Shown here: positions 5,114 to 5,716 of the stretch, in pieces
How positions within the stretch are numbered: position 1 is the first letter of the stretch
Layout of the letters: every line of letters begins with the position of its first letter
NCBI GenBank assembly: GCA_900770205.1
Contig: CAAGJV010000007.1
Location: 1-5,716 of the forward strand
Direction: 5' to 3'
Length of the DNA stretch: 5,716 bases
Source: Desulfovibrionaceae bacterium
Lineage (GTDB): Bacteria; Desulfobacterota; Desulfovibrionia; Desulfovibrionales; Desulfovibrionaceae
Program-made: the position numbers and the translations under genes
The notes under the pieces: model-generated
What the model was told of the DNA's origin: nothing
The model's database searches: none
What the model saw: only the letters and a program-made list of their open reading frames with translations

Positions 5114-5716
5114 ATGGCGTCTTCCCGCTCTTTTCGTAACGTGGTTGTGGGCATTATCGTATTATGCTGTGCGGCAGCGGGGGGATGGTTCTTTCTGCAT
5201 GAAAAAGAAAAAACATTGCAGGAATCGGCCATAAGTATTCTGGAATCCGCAGAGCGCGGAGCGACCGCCTTATTCGACACAAAAAAAACTGATGCCGACA
5301 ACGGAAAGAAAAAAAGCGGAGGCATCGTTTCCGGAAAAGTGAATGCAGACAATGCTCCTGCGCAGGAATCTGTAGCCTCTGATTCCAAGACGGGCTCCCT
5401 ATCAGCCGATCCGCAGGAAAAGCTGCTTTCCAGCATAGAAAAAGCCATGGAGAAGCAGGAGTCCGTCATACCTGGAGGAGACAGTGTATCTGGCCCTGTG
5501 TCTGAAACAGGAGCTGTTTTTGCCAGAGAGCACGGAGATGCCGTGGTAACTCCGGATTTTGTTCGTTCCATGGCGGAATTTTTCGTGGCACGATATGTTC
5601 CTTCTTATCATGCGGGGAGGGGAGGGCGCACTTCCTGCACGCTTATGCAGATCAATGCACGTTACAGCAATTCCAGAACATTGCGCAGTGTGGAGAGAGA
5701 CCCGCTCAAAGGAAGA
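5114..5716 (+). CDS. Membrane-anchored protein of unknown function, N-terminal part (cut by window edge)
   Basis: An open frame of 201 codons without a stop up to the right edge. It starts with a short basic stretch (RSFR), then one hydrophobic segment at about residues 9-28 (VVVGIIVLCCAAAGGWFFL), an uncleaved signal anchor or signal peptide that would place the rest in the periplasm. Residues 30-145 are polar, rich in Lys, Glu, Ser and Gly, with short helical stretches, and look like a disordered linker. From about residue 146 (VTPDFVRSMAEFFVARYVP) the sequence becomes more ordered and amphipathic, as if a folded domain begins. The ATG at 5114 has GGAG 9 nt upstream; an in-frame ATG at 5099 has no good ribosome site. 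I do not recognise the family and assign no function. It is divergent from the thiolation gene and has its own promoter. Confidence 0.75.
   Translation, partial: MASSRSFRNVVVGIIVLCCAAAGGWFFLHEKEKTLQESAISILESAERGATALFDTKKTDADNGKKKSGGIVSGKVNADNAPAQESVASDSKTGSLSADPQEKLLSSIEKAMEKQESVIPGGDSVSGPVSETGAVFAREHGDAVVTPDFVRSMAEFFVARYVPSYHAGRGGRTSCTLMQINARYSNSRTLRSVERDPLKGR

Overview
The window looks like chromosomal DNA from an anaerobic Gram-negative bacterium, most likely a sulfate- or sulfite-reducing relative of Desulfovibrio/Bilophila (Desulfovibrionaceae). This rests on an Hnd-like [FeFe]-hydrogenase, an oxygen-sensitive type of Fe-S flavoprotein, a lipoprotein with an outer-membrane-type sorting signal, and moderate G+C. 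The taxonomic guess is an inference, not a demonstrated fact. I see no mobile element, CRISPR array, tRNA or rRNA.

Left part (1-2713, minus strand): a two-gene operon, transcribed right to left. The first gene (start 2713) encodes a 659-residue fusion of the C-terminal [4Fe-4S] part of a NuoF/HydB-type subunit with a GltD/NfnB-type FAD-NAD(P)H oxidoreductase. After only 15 nt follows the N-terminal 239 residues of an [FeFe]-hydrogenase catalytic subunit (start 718), cut by the window edge before its H-cluster domain. Together they probably exchange electrons between H2 and a pyridine nucleotide, likely NADP(H). The fusion has lost the usual FMN/NADH head of NuoF but keeps the cluster that wires it to the hydrogenase. 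The N-terminal cluster-binding segment of its GltD module has been moved to the C-terminus. This gene pair is the most interesting thing in the window.

Middle (2714-3509): a 216-nt divergent promoter region with several short perfect inverted repeats separates the hydrogenase operon from a plus-strand gene for a half-length AbrB-family membrane protein (2930-3430). That gene ends at a strong, symmetrical, probably bidirectional terminator (3454-3493).

Right part (3510-5716): two minus-strand genes converge on the same terminator. They are a TtuA/NcsA-like tRNA thiolation enzyme with both zinc fingers and the three Fe-S cysteines (4050-4955) and, downstream, a small proline/histidine-rich lipoprotein (3510-3971). 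A second divergent region (4956-5113) carries a good sigma70-type promoter for a plus-strand gene of unknown function. That gene encodes a protein with one N-terminal membrane anchor and runs off the right edge.
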